From contig JAITPV010000252.1 in assembly GCA_031289275.1 (NCBI GenBank), positions 1 through 45,291 on the forward strand: a DNA stretch of 45,291 nt. Reading direction: 5' to 3'. Shown in pieces: positions 29,988-39,048 of the stretch. The notes below the pieces were generated by a model. The model saw nothing but the letters and a program-made list of their open reading frames with translations, was not told the origin of the DNA and made no database searches. Each line of letters opens with the position of its first letter. Position 1 is the first letter of the stretch. This DNA is from Tannerella sp. (lineage in GTDB: Bacteria > Bacteroidota > Bacteroidia > Bacteroidales > Tannerellaceae). A program made the translations under genes and the position numbers.

Positions 29988-30149
29988 TTATCACATAAAC
30001 TCTCTGAAAACACGTGCAAATCGCGAAAAAAATATAATATACCCGCTTTTTCCGACTACAAATATCTGATTTTTACTTGAGATAATGTGCTTTATCCGAA
30101 AAAAAATTGCGTTTTGCGGTTGTTTTTTTTTTGCCGTCATTGTAATTGA

Positions 30150-30920
30150 TTATATATCAAACATTTCTATTGCGTTGTTTCTGGTGATGCCGGCGGCGTC
30201 TTCTAAAGAAATTTCAAAAACAGAAGCGATTTTGCCGGCCGTTTCCCACAAAAAAGACGGCTCATTTCGTTTGCCGCGATGAGGTGAAGGCGCCAAATAG
30301 GGGGCATCGGTTTCTAAAAGGAGCCGTTCCAAGCCTGCTTGCCGGATAATTTCGGGCAGCGGCGATTTTTTGAATGTGACGATGCCGTTGACGCCGATCA
30401 GGAAGCCCGGTAATCGCCGGACTTCTTCCATATCTTCCAACGTGCCGTTGAAGCAATGGAATACACCTTTCAATGTGCCTGCACCTACCTTGTGTATGCT
30501 GTTAAACACTTCGGCAAAGGCGTCCCGCGTATGGATGGATACCGGCAGATGCATATCCAAACTCCAGCGTAACTGTTCCTCAAAAACAATTCTTTGTTCA
30601 TGCAGATGGCTTTTGTCCCAATACAAGTCGATGCCTATTTCGCCGATGCCGTAATACGAACGTTGTCTAAGGGCGGTTTCGATTTGCTTTAATTGTGTAG
30701 CGTAGGATTGATCCACACTGACAGGATGCAATCCCATCATCGGAAAGGCAAAGTCCGGTTCGGCATCACACAAGGCCATCAGAGGTTTGATTGTCGTTAC
30801 ATCCACATTCGGCAAAAGAACGGCTTCGATACCTGAATCCTTTGCCGCCCGGACAACTTCTTTGCGGTCGGCATCAAATTCTTCCAGATAAATATGTGTA
30901 TGTGTATCAATAATTTTCAC
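30150..30920 (-). CDS. tatD: TatD-family metal-dependent hydrolase (DNase)
   Basis: TatD proteins are TIM-barrel hydrolases with nuclease activity. The 256 residues carry the metal ligands in DTHTHIY, GEIGID, IHTRDA, FHCFNG and ETDAPYLAPSPHRGKRNEP. It follows the polyprenyl synthase on the same strand after 68 nt and probably shares its transcript. The exact in vivo substrate is not given by the sequence. Confidence 0.94.
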   Translation of the reverse strand: MKIIDTHTHIYLEEFDADRKEVVRAAKDSGIEAVLLPNVDVTTIKPLMALCDAEPDFAFPMMGLHPVSVDQSYATQLKQIETALRQRSYYGIGEIGIDLYWDKSHLHEQRIVFEEQLRWSLDMHLPVSIHTRDAFAEVFNSIHKVGAGTLKGVFHCFNGTLEDMEEVRRLPGFLIGVNGIVTFKKSPLPEIIRQAGLERLLLETDAPYLAPSPHRGKRNEPSFLWETAGKIASVFEISLEDAAGITRNNAIEMFDI

Positions 30921-30988
30921 CGGACTGTCGTTGATTGTAAATGATAAATTGAATTTCGTGTATCACCATTCCCGCACTTTTGAATTTC

Positions 30989-31972
30989 TTATGACTCCCG
31001 CACCATCAGGCGGCGACTTGTTTCGCGCAACACGGTCAATCTTTCCGGAGGTAGCTGCAAAAGCGTAAGGTCTTGCATGGCCAAATCATAATATTGCCGT
31101 ATCCTTGCATGTACGATTTCTTTTATCTTCAGTTCATCATAGACAGAAGTGATTGCAGCGATTTTTTCTTCCGGTGTGAATGTGTTTTCTTCCGTTACCT
31201 CCTGATAGCGCTTGATGATTGCATACTGTTTGTCCGAAGCCAGTCGCATGGCATGAATCAGCAGGAACGTTTTTTTGTTACACAGGATGTCGCCGCCGAT
31301 ATTTTTCCCGAAAATCTGCGTGTTTCCGTATACATCTAATAAATCGTCCTGCAACTGGAACGCTAATCCTATATGTATACCAAACCGGTAAAGATGATCG
31401 GCGTCTTCCTCGGACGCTCCTCCGATCAAAGCGCCTGCCTTCAGGCAACAAGCCGGTAAGACGGCTGTTTTCAGGCGAATCATTTCGATATACTCTTCTT
31501 CCGTCACTTCCCGACGCGACTCAAATTCCATGTCATATTGCTGGCCTTCACAGATTTCAAGAGCGGTTTGTGTGAAAAGCGTTAATGTCTTTTTCAAAAA
31601 GGGCGCGGCTGTTTCTCCGATCAGTTGGTAGGCAACGATAAGCATGGCGTCTCCGGAAAGAATGGCGGTATTCGGATTCCACTTTTTGTGTACGGTAAGG
31701 TGGTTACGCCTCTTTCCGGCGCCGTCCATCAAGTCGTCGTGCAACACGGTGAAATTATGGAACACTTCCATGCCCAACGCCGGTCTTAATGCGTCGTCCA
31801 CTCTTTCGTTATACAGATTACAAGCCATCAGCATAAGCGCCGGACGGATTCGCTTTCCTCCTAAAGAAAGGGTATATTCAATCGGATCAAACAGACTTTT
31901 GGGCGGAGCGTCGAAGTGTAATTGGCCGATAGCTGCTTCAACGATTTGCAGGACTTGTTCGAATGATAACAT
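30989..31972 (-). CDS. polyprenyl synthetase (trans-isoprenyl diphosphate synthase)
   Basis: The enzyme condenses isopentenyl diphosphate with allylic diphosphates. The 327 residues have both aspartate-rich motifs, LHDDLMDGAGKRR (about residue 85) and FQLQDDLLDVYG (about 215), plus LGGKRIRPAL. Chain length cannot be set from sequence; short-chain (C15-C20) is likely. I chose the ATG at 31972 (MLSFEQVLQ); an in-frame ATG at 32002 would add ten residues. ispH, at 34780, supplies the C5 precursors of the same pathway. Confidence 0.92.
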   Translation of the reverse strand: MLSFEQVLQIVEAAIGQLHFDAPPKSLFDPIEYTLSLGGKRIRPALMLMACNLYNERVDDALRPALGMEVFHNFTVLHDDLMDGAGKRRNHLTVHKKWNPNTAILSGDAMLIVAYQLIGETAAPFLKKTLTLFTQTALEICEGQQYDMEFESRREVTEEEYIEMIRLKTAVLPACCLKAGALIGGASEEDADHLYRFGIHIGLAFQLQDDLLDVYGNTQIFGKNIGGDILCNKKTFLLIHAMRLASDKQYAIIKRYQEVTEENTFTPEEKIAAITSVYDELKIKEIVHARIRQYYDLAMQDLTLLQLPPERLTVLRETSRRLMVRES

Positions 31973-32000
31973 TTTTATGAGAGATAAAAAATGAATAAAC

Positions 32001-32034
32001 AAAAAAGGCCACTCCGTACAGAACGACCCTTTTT
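32001..32034 (-). terminator. terminator after tonB
   Basis: On the minus strand AAAAAGG pairs with CCTTTTT around a 19-nt loop that can pair further, and the right arm gives a U-run. It separates tonB from the polyprenyl synthase gene. Confidence 0.6.
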
Positions 32035-32091
32035 GAAGAAAATTATTATTTATTGGATAGTAATTTGTTGTCTGTCAATTATTCATTCGGA

Positions 32092-32784
32092 TTAATTTTG
32101 CAATCTGAAATTAATCGGAAGATTATATTTCACACGGACAGGTTTCCCTCTTTGTTTACCGGGTTGCCATTTCGGCATGGCATTAATCACACGGAGCGCT
32201 TCTTTATCCAAAGCGGCGTCAATTCCACGAACAACTTCGGCATCCACAATCGAACCGTCTTTGTTTATGACAAAAGAACATGTTACACGGCCTTGTATTC
32301 CATTTTCCGCTGCAACTACCGGATATTTAATGGATTTATTAATATAAGCCATCATTTCTGCCTGTCCTCCCGGAAATTCCGGCATTGTTTCTACGATCAC
32401 GAAGATTTCATTGGATGCTTCTTCTTCTACCTCTTCTATAACAGTCGGCACGTACGTTTGTGTTTGTGCCTCATTCTGATTGTCTTCGGTAGACAAAAGA
32501 TCCGTTTGTTCTACATTCGCATCATCTTCCACAATGTTCAACACTTCGGCGACAACCGGTGGTGGCGGTGGTGGTGGTGGTGGCGGCGGTTCCTCTTGCC
32601 GGGTAATTTCTATTTCTTCTTCGGCGATGATGTCGGAAATTCCGTCATCCGTCGAGACCTTAAAATCCGTGGCGCCCCATTCAAATCCAACGAACAAGAC
32701 GGCCAGTCCCACAACCATACCCATTAAAAGGCTTAACCCTTTTCCTCTTTCCAAATCTGCTTTGGGCGATTTTTTGATTTCCAT
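32092..32784 (-). CDS. tonB: TonB energy-transducing protein
   Basis: TonB carries energy from ExbB/ExbD to outer-membrane transporters such as the SusC of this window. The 230 residues have one membrane helix near 18-36, a linker with eleven consecutive prolines around residue 70, and a C-terminal TonB domain (MPEFPGGQAEMMAYINKSIK, GRVTCSFVINKDGSI, MPKWQPGKQRGKPVRVKYNL). The exb operon lies 2.3 kb downstream on the same strand. Confidence 0.95.
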   Translation of the reverse strand: MEIKKSPKADLERGKGLSLLMGMVVGLAVLFVGFEWGATDFKVSTDDGISDIIAEEEIEITRQEEPPPPPPPPPPPVVAEVLNIVEDDANVEQTDLLSTEDNQNEAQTQTYVPTVIEEVEEEASNEIFVIVETMPEFPGGQAEMMAYINKSIKYPVVAAENGIQGRVTCSFVINKDGSIVDAEVVRGIDAALDKEALRVINAMPKWQPGKQRGKPVRVKYNLPINFRLQN

Positions 32785-32826
32785 AGTTCTACATCAATTA
32801 AAATTATTCTTCAAATTTCTCCGAAG

Positions 32827-32834
32827 CAAAGGTA
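32827..32834 (-). promoter_or_regulatory. -7 promoter motif of tonB
   Basis: The minus strand reads TACCTTTG, an exact TAnnTTTG, 43 nt before the tonB ATG at 32784. Confidence 0.6.
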
Positions 32835-33012
32835 GGGAATAATTTATTACATGGTATCGCTAAAACGGAAAAAAAACTCGTTGTTCACTTTTTTTTCGAT
32901 AGAGGAAAAAATAAAGCGTCATATACCTTTTTCCGTTTTTCTGCGTTAGTATATAATGTAAAGCATCGCGCGCAGTACTTTCGCATGTCCGGAGTATCAG
33001 GCGCTATTTGTT

Positions 33013-34026
33013 ATGATGAAAATGAACTATATACGATTAACAGCTCTTTTGCTGATGTGGCCGTTGCTGCTTTCCGCCCAGGACGGGCGCGAAGTTTTTA
33101 CATTCTTAAACTATCCCGTATCCTCGCATGTAAATGCTTTGGGAGGACACTCCGTCTCATTGATCGAGCGCGACCCGTCTTTGATTTTTCATAATCCGGC
33201 CTTGTTGGGAGGTGAAACGGACAAGATGTTAAATCTGAATTACATGAACTACGTCTCGGATATTCATGTAGGTAGTGCGGTTTATACAAAGGCTTTTCGG
33301 GAACGGAGCGCATGGGGCGTCGGCGTACGGTTTTTCAATTACGGCAGCATGAAAGAAGTCGACGCAGCGCATGTCACTCTGGGCGATTTTTCCGCTCGCG
33401 ATGTAAGTCTGAATGTGTTTTATTCCTATGATCTTTCAGACCGCTGGCGGGGAGGCGTCTCTTTTGGGATGCTTTATTCGGGGCTGGCGGAATATACGGC
33501 TTTCGGGATAGCCGTTGATGCGGGGCTGAGCTATTATGATCCGGAAAAAGGATTGTCCTGTGGCATGGTACTGAAAAATATCGGCGCGCAAGTGAAGGCT
33601 TACGACAAGGCGCGGGAAAAACTGCCGTGGGATATTCAACTGGGGTTGACGAAAAAAATGGATCATGCGCCGTTTCGGTTCTCTGTTACGGCGTTGTATC
33701 TGAACCGTTGGAAATTCGAGTATGTGGACGCAAGTTTGAAGGCAACAGCATTGAATGACAATTTTTTTCAAACGGCAGTCAAACATCTTGTGTTCGGCCT
33801 GGATTTTGTTCCTTCGGATAATTTCTGGTTGGGAGCCGGGTTTAATCCGAAATCGAATGCGGATATGCAGTTGAAGGATGGCGGGAACCGGTTGGGAGGT
33901 TTCTCTTTAGGGGCAGGCTTGAAGGTTTCCAGGTTGAACTTGAATGTCTCTGTGGCGCGTTATCATCCTTCGGCGCTCTCGCTGATGTTTGGCATTTCGA
34001 CCGCGCTGTCGGATTTTGCACTATAA
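33013..34026 (+). CDS. porQ: PorQ, type IX secretion system outer-membrane component
   Basis: The 337 residues begin with a signal peptide (ALLLMWPLLLSAQ) and form a PorV/FadL-like beta barrel: FLNYPVSSHVNALGGHSVSL, DPSLIFHNPALLGGE, and a C-terminal strand ending LSDFAL. In Porphyromonas gingivalis PorQ belongs to the attachment complex that fixes T9SS cargo to the surface. It heads a run with cmk and ispH, an order found in many Bacteroidetes. An ATG three bases later (M at 33016) is also possible. A weak TACTTTCG motif precedes it near 32980. Confidence 0.88.
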   Translation: MMKMNYIRLTALLLMWPLLLSAQDGREVFTFLNYPVSSHVNALGGHSVSLIERDPSLIFHNPALLGGETDKMLNLNYMNYVSDIHVGSAVYTKAFRERSAWGVGVRFFNYGSMKEVDAAHVTLGDFSARDVSLNVFYSYDLSDRWRGGVSFGMLYSGLAEYTAFGIAVDAGLSYYDPEKGLSCGMVLKNIGAQVKAYDKAREKLPWDIQLGLTKKMDHAPFRFSVTALYLNRWKFEYVDASLKATALNDNFFQTAVKHLVFGLDFVPSDNFWLGAGFNPKSNADMQLKDGGNRLGGFSLGAGLKVSRLNLNVSVARYHPSALSLMFGISTALSDFAL

Positions 34027-34083
34027 AAGTGTAACGGTTCAATAGTTTGAATATTCAAAGAAAATCAAGGATTTAAAGATGAT

Positions 34084-34773
34084 ATGAAAAAAATAATTGT
34101 TGCTGTCGATGGTTTCTCCTCTTGCGGAAAAAGCACGATGGCAAAGGATTTGGCCGGAATGACAGGCTATACATATATAGATAGTGGTGCGATGTACCGG
34201 GCTGTGACGCTCTATGCACTCCGGAATCATTTTTTTCGGGACGACAAATTGGACGAAGAAAAACTGAGCGCAGGGATGGATGCCATTGTTATTTCGTTTC
34301 GGGTGAATCCCGTAACCGGATGTACGGAGACTTGTCTGAATGGCGAAAAGATTGAAACCGAAATTCGGGCGATGGAGGTTGCTAATCGGGTAAGTCAGGT
34401 TGCCGCGCAGGGATTTGTTCGCCGGGCATTAGTTGCCATGCAGCAGGTGATGGGGCAGGAGAAAGGGATTGTAATGGACGGGCGCGATATAGGCACCGTT
34501 GTCTTTCCGGAGGCGGAGCTCAAGATTTTTGTAACGGCATCTGCCGGGGTACGCGCCCGGCGCCGGGTAGACGAACTGCGTGCCCTGGGGCAGCCGGTTT
34601 CTTATGAAGAAGTGTTGGCCAATGTCCGGCAACGCGACTATGCGGATACGCATCGCCGGGAAAGCCCGCTACGTAAAGCCGAAGATGCGTTGGAATTGGA
34701 TAATACATATCTGACGGTGGCCGAACAGCAGGCCTGGTTGTTGGCGCAATTTAACCGTGTGACGGCGGAATGA
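34084..34773 (+). CDS. cmk: cytidylate kinase
   Basis: The enzyme phosphorylates CMP and dCMP. The 229 residues include the P-loop GFSSCGKSTMAKDLA (with SSCGKST in place of the commoner AGSGKST), DSGAMYRAVTLYAL, DGRDIGTVVFPEAELKIF and the arginine-rich VRARRRVDEL. It follows porQ by 57 nt and ispH follows it by 6 nt. Confidence 0.95.
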   Translation: MKKIIVAVDGFSSCGKSTMAKDLAGMTGYTYIDSGAMYRAVTLYALRNHFFRDDKLDEEKLSAGMDAIVISFRVNPVTGCTETCLNGEKIETEIRAMEVANRVSQVAAQGFVRRALVAMQQVMGQEKGIVMDGRDIGTVVFPEAELKIFVTASAGVRARRRVDELRALGQPVSYEEVLANVRQRDYADTHRRESPLRKAEDALELDNTYLTVAEQQAWLLAQFNRVTAE

Positions 34774-34779
34774 ACGGCT

Positions 34780-35667
34780 ATGGTAGAGGTAACGATTGAT
34801 CGGGATTCCGGATTTTGTTTCGGGGTGGTGAACGCGATACAAAGCGCCGAGCGGGAATTGAAATGCACGGACGAATTATATTGCTTGGGTGATTTGGTGC
34901 ATAATAACCTTGAAATGGAACGTTTAAAGACATTAGGGCTTCGCACCATCCGGCATGAGGCGCTGACACAGTTGGCAGACCGGACGGTATTGCTCCGGGC
35001 ACATGGCGAGCCGCCGTCTACTTATCAGTTGGCGCAACAAAACCGGATCAAAATCATTGATGCAACCTGTCCGGTGGTACTCCGGTTGCAACGCCGTATT
35101 CATCAATGCTATCAGGAAACGAAAAACAGCCGTACACAATTAGTTATCTACGGAAAAAAAGGACATGCCGAAGTGAACGGCCTCGTCGGACAAACGAATG
35201 GAACCGCCATTGTGATCGAAAAAACAGAAGATTTGGAGATGCTTGATTTTCATCGCGACATAGTTCTTTTTTCGCAAACGACCAAATCGTTGGATGGCTT
35301 TGGCGAAATGGTACGCTTAATTAGCCAACGTCTCTTTCCGGATGTGCTGTTCCGGTTTTTCGACACGATCTGCCGGCAGGTAGCGAACCGGTTACCTAAT
35401 ATACAAGAATTTGCCCGGTGTCATGATTGGGTCTGTTTTGTGGCAGGCAAAAAAAGTTCCAATGGAAAAATGTTGTATGAGGAATGTAAGAAAGCCAATC
35501 CTCACGCTGTTTTTATTACGGAAGTATCTGAAATTAAGGCGCCCTTGCCTTCCGGCGTCCGGAGCGTAGGAGTCTGCGGCGCCACCTCCACTCCCAAATG
35601 GCTGATGGAAGAAGTCGCCGCCCGGATCAGGGAAGTGAACGCTGAAACCGGATCGTTGAATCATTGA
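34780..35667 (+). CDS. ispH: 4-hydroxy-3-methylbut-2-enyl diphosphate reductase
   Basis: IspH makes IPP and DMAPP at the end of the MEP pathway using a 4Fe-4S cluster. The three cluster cysteines are visible in DSGFCFGVVNA, DATCPVVLRLQ and DTICRQVANR. Substrate residues are in LVHNNLEMERL, RAHGEPPSTYQ, GKKGHAEVNGL and GKKSSNGKMLYEECK. The 295 residues are a normal length. The gene is joined to cmk. Confidence 0.96.
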   Translation: MVEVTIDRDSGFCFGVVNAIQSAERELKCTDELYCLGDLVHNNLEMERLKTLGLRTIRHEALTQLADRTVLLRAHGEPPSTYQLAQQNRIKIIDATCPVVLRLQRRIHQCYQETKNSRTQLVIYGKKGHAEVNGLVGQTNGTAIVIEKTEDLEMLDFHRDIVLFSQTTKSLDGFGEMVRLISQRLFPDVLFRFFDTICRQVANRLPNIQEFARCHDWVCFVAGKKSSNGKMLYEECKKANPHAVFITEVSEIKAPLPSGVRSVGVCGATSTPKWLMEEVAARIREVNAETGSLNH

Positions 35668-35677
35668 ATTTTTGAAT

Positions 35678-36652
35678 ATGAAAACAATACGGTGGGGCAT
35701 TATCGGATGTGGAGACGTTTGCGAAGTCAAGAGCGGGCCGGCTTTTTATACATGCAAAAATTCGGCGTTGCGAGCAGTGATGCGTCGTGATGCCGTAAAA
35801 GCAGCGGATTTTGCACAACGTCATGGCGTACCGCGTTTTTATACGGATGCAGACCTTTTGATTCACGACCCCGAGGTAGATGTGGTGTATGTCGCAACAC
35901 CTCCGGGAAGTCATGCGGATTTGACACTCATGGCCCTACAGGCCGGAAAACCGGTGTATGTAGAGAAACCGATGGGACGGAATTATGCGGAATGTCTCCG
36001 GATGAATCAAGCGGCAAAGGAAAACCGTCAAAAACTATGGGTAGCCTATTACCGGCGTTCACTTCCGTATTTTTTGAAGGTGAAAGAGTTATTGGATGCG
36101 CAGGCCATCGGTAAAATACAGATGGTGCGAACCGTTTTTTTCCGTCCGCCTTTGCCTTGCGATACGGACGAACGCCTTCATACCTGGCGTGTCGACAAGG
36201 CGATTGCCGGAGGAGGATATTTGTATGATATGGCCTCCCATACGATTGATATGTTGATGTTTCTGTTGGGCAATATCGTTAAGGTCAATGGTGTGATGTC
36301 TAATGTCGGCCATCTTTATAAGGTAGAGGATACCGTCGGCGCGTCTTTTCTGTTTGAATCGGGCGTTGTCGGCTCATCGATCTGGTGTTATGTATCGTCG
36401 GTCTCTGTGCAAAAGGATCAAATAGAAATCATTGGAGAAAAAGGCACGATCCGCTTCTCCACCTTCGATATGACAGCGATTGAATGGAGCGCCGGAGAGC
36501 GAACGGAAACAGTTAACTTTCTGCGGCCACCACATATCCAGCAACCGATGATTCAAAGTATCGTCAATGAAATGCTCGGAATCGGATACGCTCCTTCTAC
36601 CGGAGAAACAGGCAGCCGGGTTAATTGGGTAATGGACAAAATGTCGTTCTGA
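35678..36652 (+). CDS. Gfo/Idh/MocA-family oxidoreductase
   Basis: The 324 residues begin with a Rossmann nucleotide-binding fold (WGIIGCGDVCEVKSGPAF). The typical YVEKPMGRN motif follows near residue 95, and then a C-domain with GGGYLYDMASHTIDML (histidine near 190). Such enzymes use NAD(P) on sugars or related polyols; the substrate here is unknown. I chose the ATG at 35678 over a TTG six bases upstream. It lies 10 nt after ispH and may be co-transcribed. Confidence 0.92.
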   Translation: MKTIRWGIIGCGDVCEVKSGPAFYTCKNSALRAVMRRDAVKAADFAQRHGVPRFYTDADLLIHDPEVDVVYVATPPGSHADLTLMALQAGKPVYVEKPMGRNYAECLRMNQAAKENRQKLWVAYYRRSLPYFLKVKELLDAQAIGKIQMVRTVFFRPPLPCDTDERLHTWRVDKAIAGGGYLYDMASHTIDMLMFLLGNIVKVNGVMSNVGHLYKVEDTVGASFLFESGVVGSSIWCYVSSVSVQKDQIEIIGEKGTIRFSTFDMTAIEWSAGERTETVNFLRPPHIQQPMIQSIVNEMLGIGYAPSTGETGSRVNWVMDKMSF

Positions 36653-37227
36653 ACTAAGGGAGGCGATTGAGGGGCAGGATGATGGCAGGGGTAGGATATG
36701 GGTAGTAAAAGCTGCCCTCTCATCCTCCACGACCCGGAGGGTCGCATGTTTATAGCAACCGCCTGACCGAAGAGGTGCGACTCCGAAGGAGTCGAATGTC
36801 TATCGTGACGGATTGTGCTATAAACATGTGAATCCTTCGGATTCTTTCGGGTTGTGATGTGGATGGGTATTCTTTCTTTCTTTCTTCCTTTTACCCCCAA
36901 TCGCTACGCTTCATTGGGGGATCAGCGATCATCCATACATACTACAACCTGAAAGGTTGAATAATTCTACTCTTTTTTATTCAACCCTTACGGGTTGTAA
37001 GTGAGAGTACTATCTTCGCTGCCCCCAATCGCTGCGCTTCATTGGGGGTTATTCATATTGAACACTGCGTGTTCTGCCGACATCATCATTTCCGTCTGTC
37101 TAAACTCAGCGTTCCCGACAGCAAGCGTATGGGGGTTGATCCGAAAGCGGCAAAAAAAGGGAGCGGAAAACTCGTTTCCACCCCCGTTCATGAGTTTAAG
37201 TTATAAATGAAGTACTATTAATAATCA
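36653..37227. repeat. gene-free stretch filled with short palindromic repeats
   Basis: No gene is supported. From 36730 to 36828 there are hairpins CGACCC/GGGTCG and CGACTCC/GGAGTCG enclosed by CATGTTTATAGCA at 36745-36757 and its exact inverse at 36816-36828. A 155-bp element follows at 36894-37048. Further right are GAACAC/GTGTTC near 37060 and GGGGGT/ACCCCC around 37130-37185. The composition is that of a REP- or MITE-rich spacer. Confidence 0.75.
36894..37048 (+). repeat. 155-bp palindromic element, copy A
   Basis: Both ends are 27-bp imperfect palindromes with arms CCCCCAAT/ATTGGGGG. Between them lie two small hairpins, CAACCTGAAAGGTTG and CAACCCTTACGGGTTG, whose inner flanks GGTTGAATA and TATTCAACC also pair. 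A nearly identical copy in the opposite direction is at 40289-40442. It contains no coding capacity and could be a MITE- or REP-type element moved by an enzyme encoded elsewhere. Confidence 0.85.
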
Positions 37228-39048
37228 TCACAAGATGACTTTACCTGCGAATTTGCCCATTACCACCACATATCTTCCTTTCGGCAGCGGGAATGAATGA
37301 TCTCCTTCGGTTACCGGAATCTGTTCGCGCAGTTGTCCGGAGAAGGTGTAGATAGACACCGTTTCCGCTTTAGGAGTATGGATATACAGGTAGCCGCCAT
37401 AGGCCCAGACTTTGGCGACGTCCTGGGGTGCGAACAGCTCGTTCGCCGTGGATGAGGAATACTCTTCCAACCCTTCCTGTTCTTCCTGTTCTTCCTGCTC
37501 TTCCTGCACGGGAACGACGCCGGATATGGTCAGGCTCAGCGGCTCGTTCAGGCCGTAGATGGTCACTTTGACGACGCCCTCCGCAATAGACTCCAGGTAG
37601 ATGTCTTCGTCATGAGCCGTACCTGTTGAGACGTCCAGGCTGTCTATGTTATACCCCTCTTGGGCGCTGATGATAAACGAGTACGTCGAAGGCACGTAAT
37701 GCCGGCCGGCGGGCGGGTCGGTCACGATACCCGTCACGCGAGGAATCGTCAACTGACGGCGTATATTCGAGGGGGTTGTTATTTCTTGCTTGATTACCGT
37801 GACCTGAACCTTTTTGGAGGTGATGTATATGCCGAATTTATCGTCTAATGCCAGGATTTCGACTTCGTATGTCATCACCTCCTGGCCATAGTTGGCAGGA
37901 AAGAGGAGGGCGAAAGGATCGGGCGCCGAAAAATCAATTTCCTGACCGTTGTAGAATACCCGGTAGTTCTTTCCGACGGAAACAGGTTTTACCGAACTGC
38001 CACCTAATATCGCGTTTAGTTCTGCAATTGTTTCGTCATCAAGCGTAATGGCGTTATCCGGATTGAATGTCACGGAGCCTCCTTGTGGCGGGAGTTCCGT
38101 GTCGTTAATGTTGTTGAGGGGATCATAAATGGCATCCAAAAGCCAGACATAGGCATCCGCGACGCTTGATGTATTATAATGCTCAAGAGGGGACAAGATG
38201 CCTTTGGCTTCTATGGTCGTAAGATCGTGCGTATCATCATACACCACAATGGGATCGTAGGGTTTCTTTGTCTCTGGCTTTATCTTTAAATCTATCGTTC
38301 CGGAAAGGGTAAGCGACGGGTGGTGGCTACCTTCCAGTTTGATTGCAGGGCGGGATGATGCATCAACACCACTCTTTGACACTTTAAGGCCATTTATTGT
38401 AACCGTTGCGTCATCAATGAGCACACCACAAGTAGTTCCTCCGTTGTTCGAGATAAGGTCATTTATTGTAACCGCTGCGCGGTAAATGTGCAAATTGGAA
38501 GTTCCTCCATTTTCCAAGGTAAGGCCATTTATTGTAACCGCAGCGCCGTCAATGAGCAAATTGGAAGTTCCGCTGTTTTGCAAGGTAAGGTTGGTCAGCG
38601 TAATATCACTTTGGTTTCCTGAAATTTTGAGCGCGTAGCCACATGCACCATACCCTGAATACACTGCATTAAAAGTTATGTCCTCAATAGTTACGTGACT
38701 TGCCTGGACATCTAACAGAAAGGCAGGACTACTACCCATATCCACATTTATTGAATTGCCAGACCCTTTAATGGTCACATTTTCTCTGGTAAGGGTGGGC
38801 ACATTATCAACTGTCGCGTCTATCATCACATTAATGGTGACCGGATCGTTGCCTGAGAGACTATTTACAGCATCAATTACAGTTTTTAAATCAGAGAGAT
38901 TGTAGTTGTAGGTAATACCATCATGCTCCACTGATATGTTTGGCTGCGCATGGACTCCCATCCATGCGCATAATAAAGCGCCGATGAGAATCACTGATTT
39001 CATTTTGAATTTTGTATAGTTCATTGTGTCAATTATTTTTTTGTTCAT
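37228..39048 (-). CDS. secreted beta-helix surface protein with T9SS-like C-terminal domain
   Basis: The 606 residues carry a signal peptide (SVILIGALLCAWMGVHAQ; cleavage near residue 35 from the first ATG). A right-handed beta-helix region follows from about 85 to 220, with 22-23-residue coils such as AAVTINGLTLENGGTSNLHI. Then come Ig-like or mixed regions, an EEQ repeat near 520, and a C-terminal domain (VYIHTP-like YLYIHTPKAETVSIYTFSGQ, LPKGRYVVVMGKFAGKVIL) that resembles T9SS sorting domains. The ATG at 39048 overlaps the stop of the DUF6261-like gene (TAATG); ATGs at 39024 and 39003 are alternatives. A carbohydrate-binding or adhesive role is inferred only. Confidence 0.8.
   Translation of the reverse strand: MNKKIIDTMNYTKFKMKSVILIGALLCAWMGVHAQPNISVEHDGITYNYNLSDLKTVIDAVNSLSGNDPVTINVMIDATVDNVPTLTRENVTIKGSGNSINVDMGSSPAFLLDVQASHVTIEDITFNAVYSGYGACGYALKISGNQSDITLTNLTLQNSGTSNLLIDGAAVTINGLTLENGGTSNLHIYRAAVTINDLISNNGGTTCGVLIDDATVTINGLKVSKSGVDASSRPAIKLEGSHHPSLTLSGTIDLKIKPETKKPYDPIVVYDDTHDLTTIEAKGILSPLEHYNTSSVADAYVWLLDAIYDPLNNINDTELPPQGGSVTFNPDNAITLDDETIAELNAILGGSSVKPVSVGKNYRVFYNGQEIDFSAPDPFALLFPANYGQEVMTYEVEILALDDKFGIYITSKKVQVTVIKQEITTPSNIRRQLTIPRVTGIVTDPPAGRHYVPSTYSFIISAQEGYNIDSLDVSTGTAHDEDIYLESIAEGVVKVTIYGLNEPLSLTISGVVPVQEEQEEQEEQEGLEEYSSSTANELFAPQDVAKVWAYGGYLYIHTPKAETVSIYTFSGQLREQIPVTEGDHSFPLPKGRYVVVMGKFAGKVIL
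38386..38600 (-). repeat. 66/69-bp coding repeats in the beta-helix gene
   Basis: Three units beginning AAGGCCATTTATTGTAACC (plus-strand reading) start at 38386, 38455 and 38521, with a diverged fourth. They encode coils of 22 or 23 residues. High nucleotide identity between units indicates recent duplication. Confidence 0.8.
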
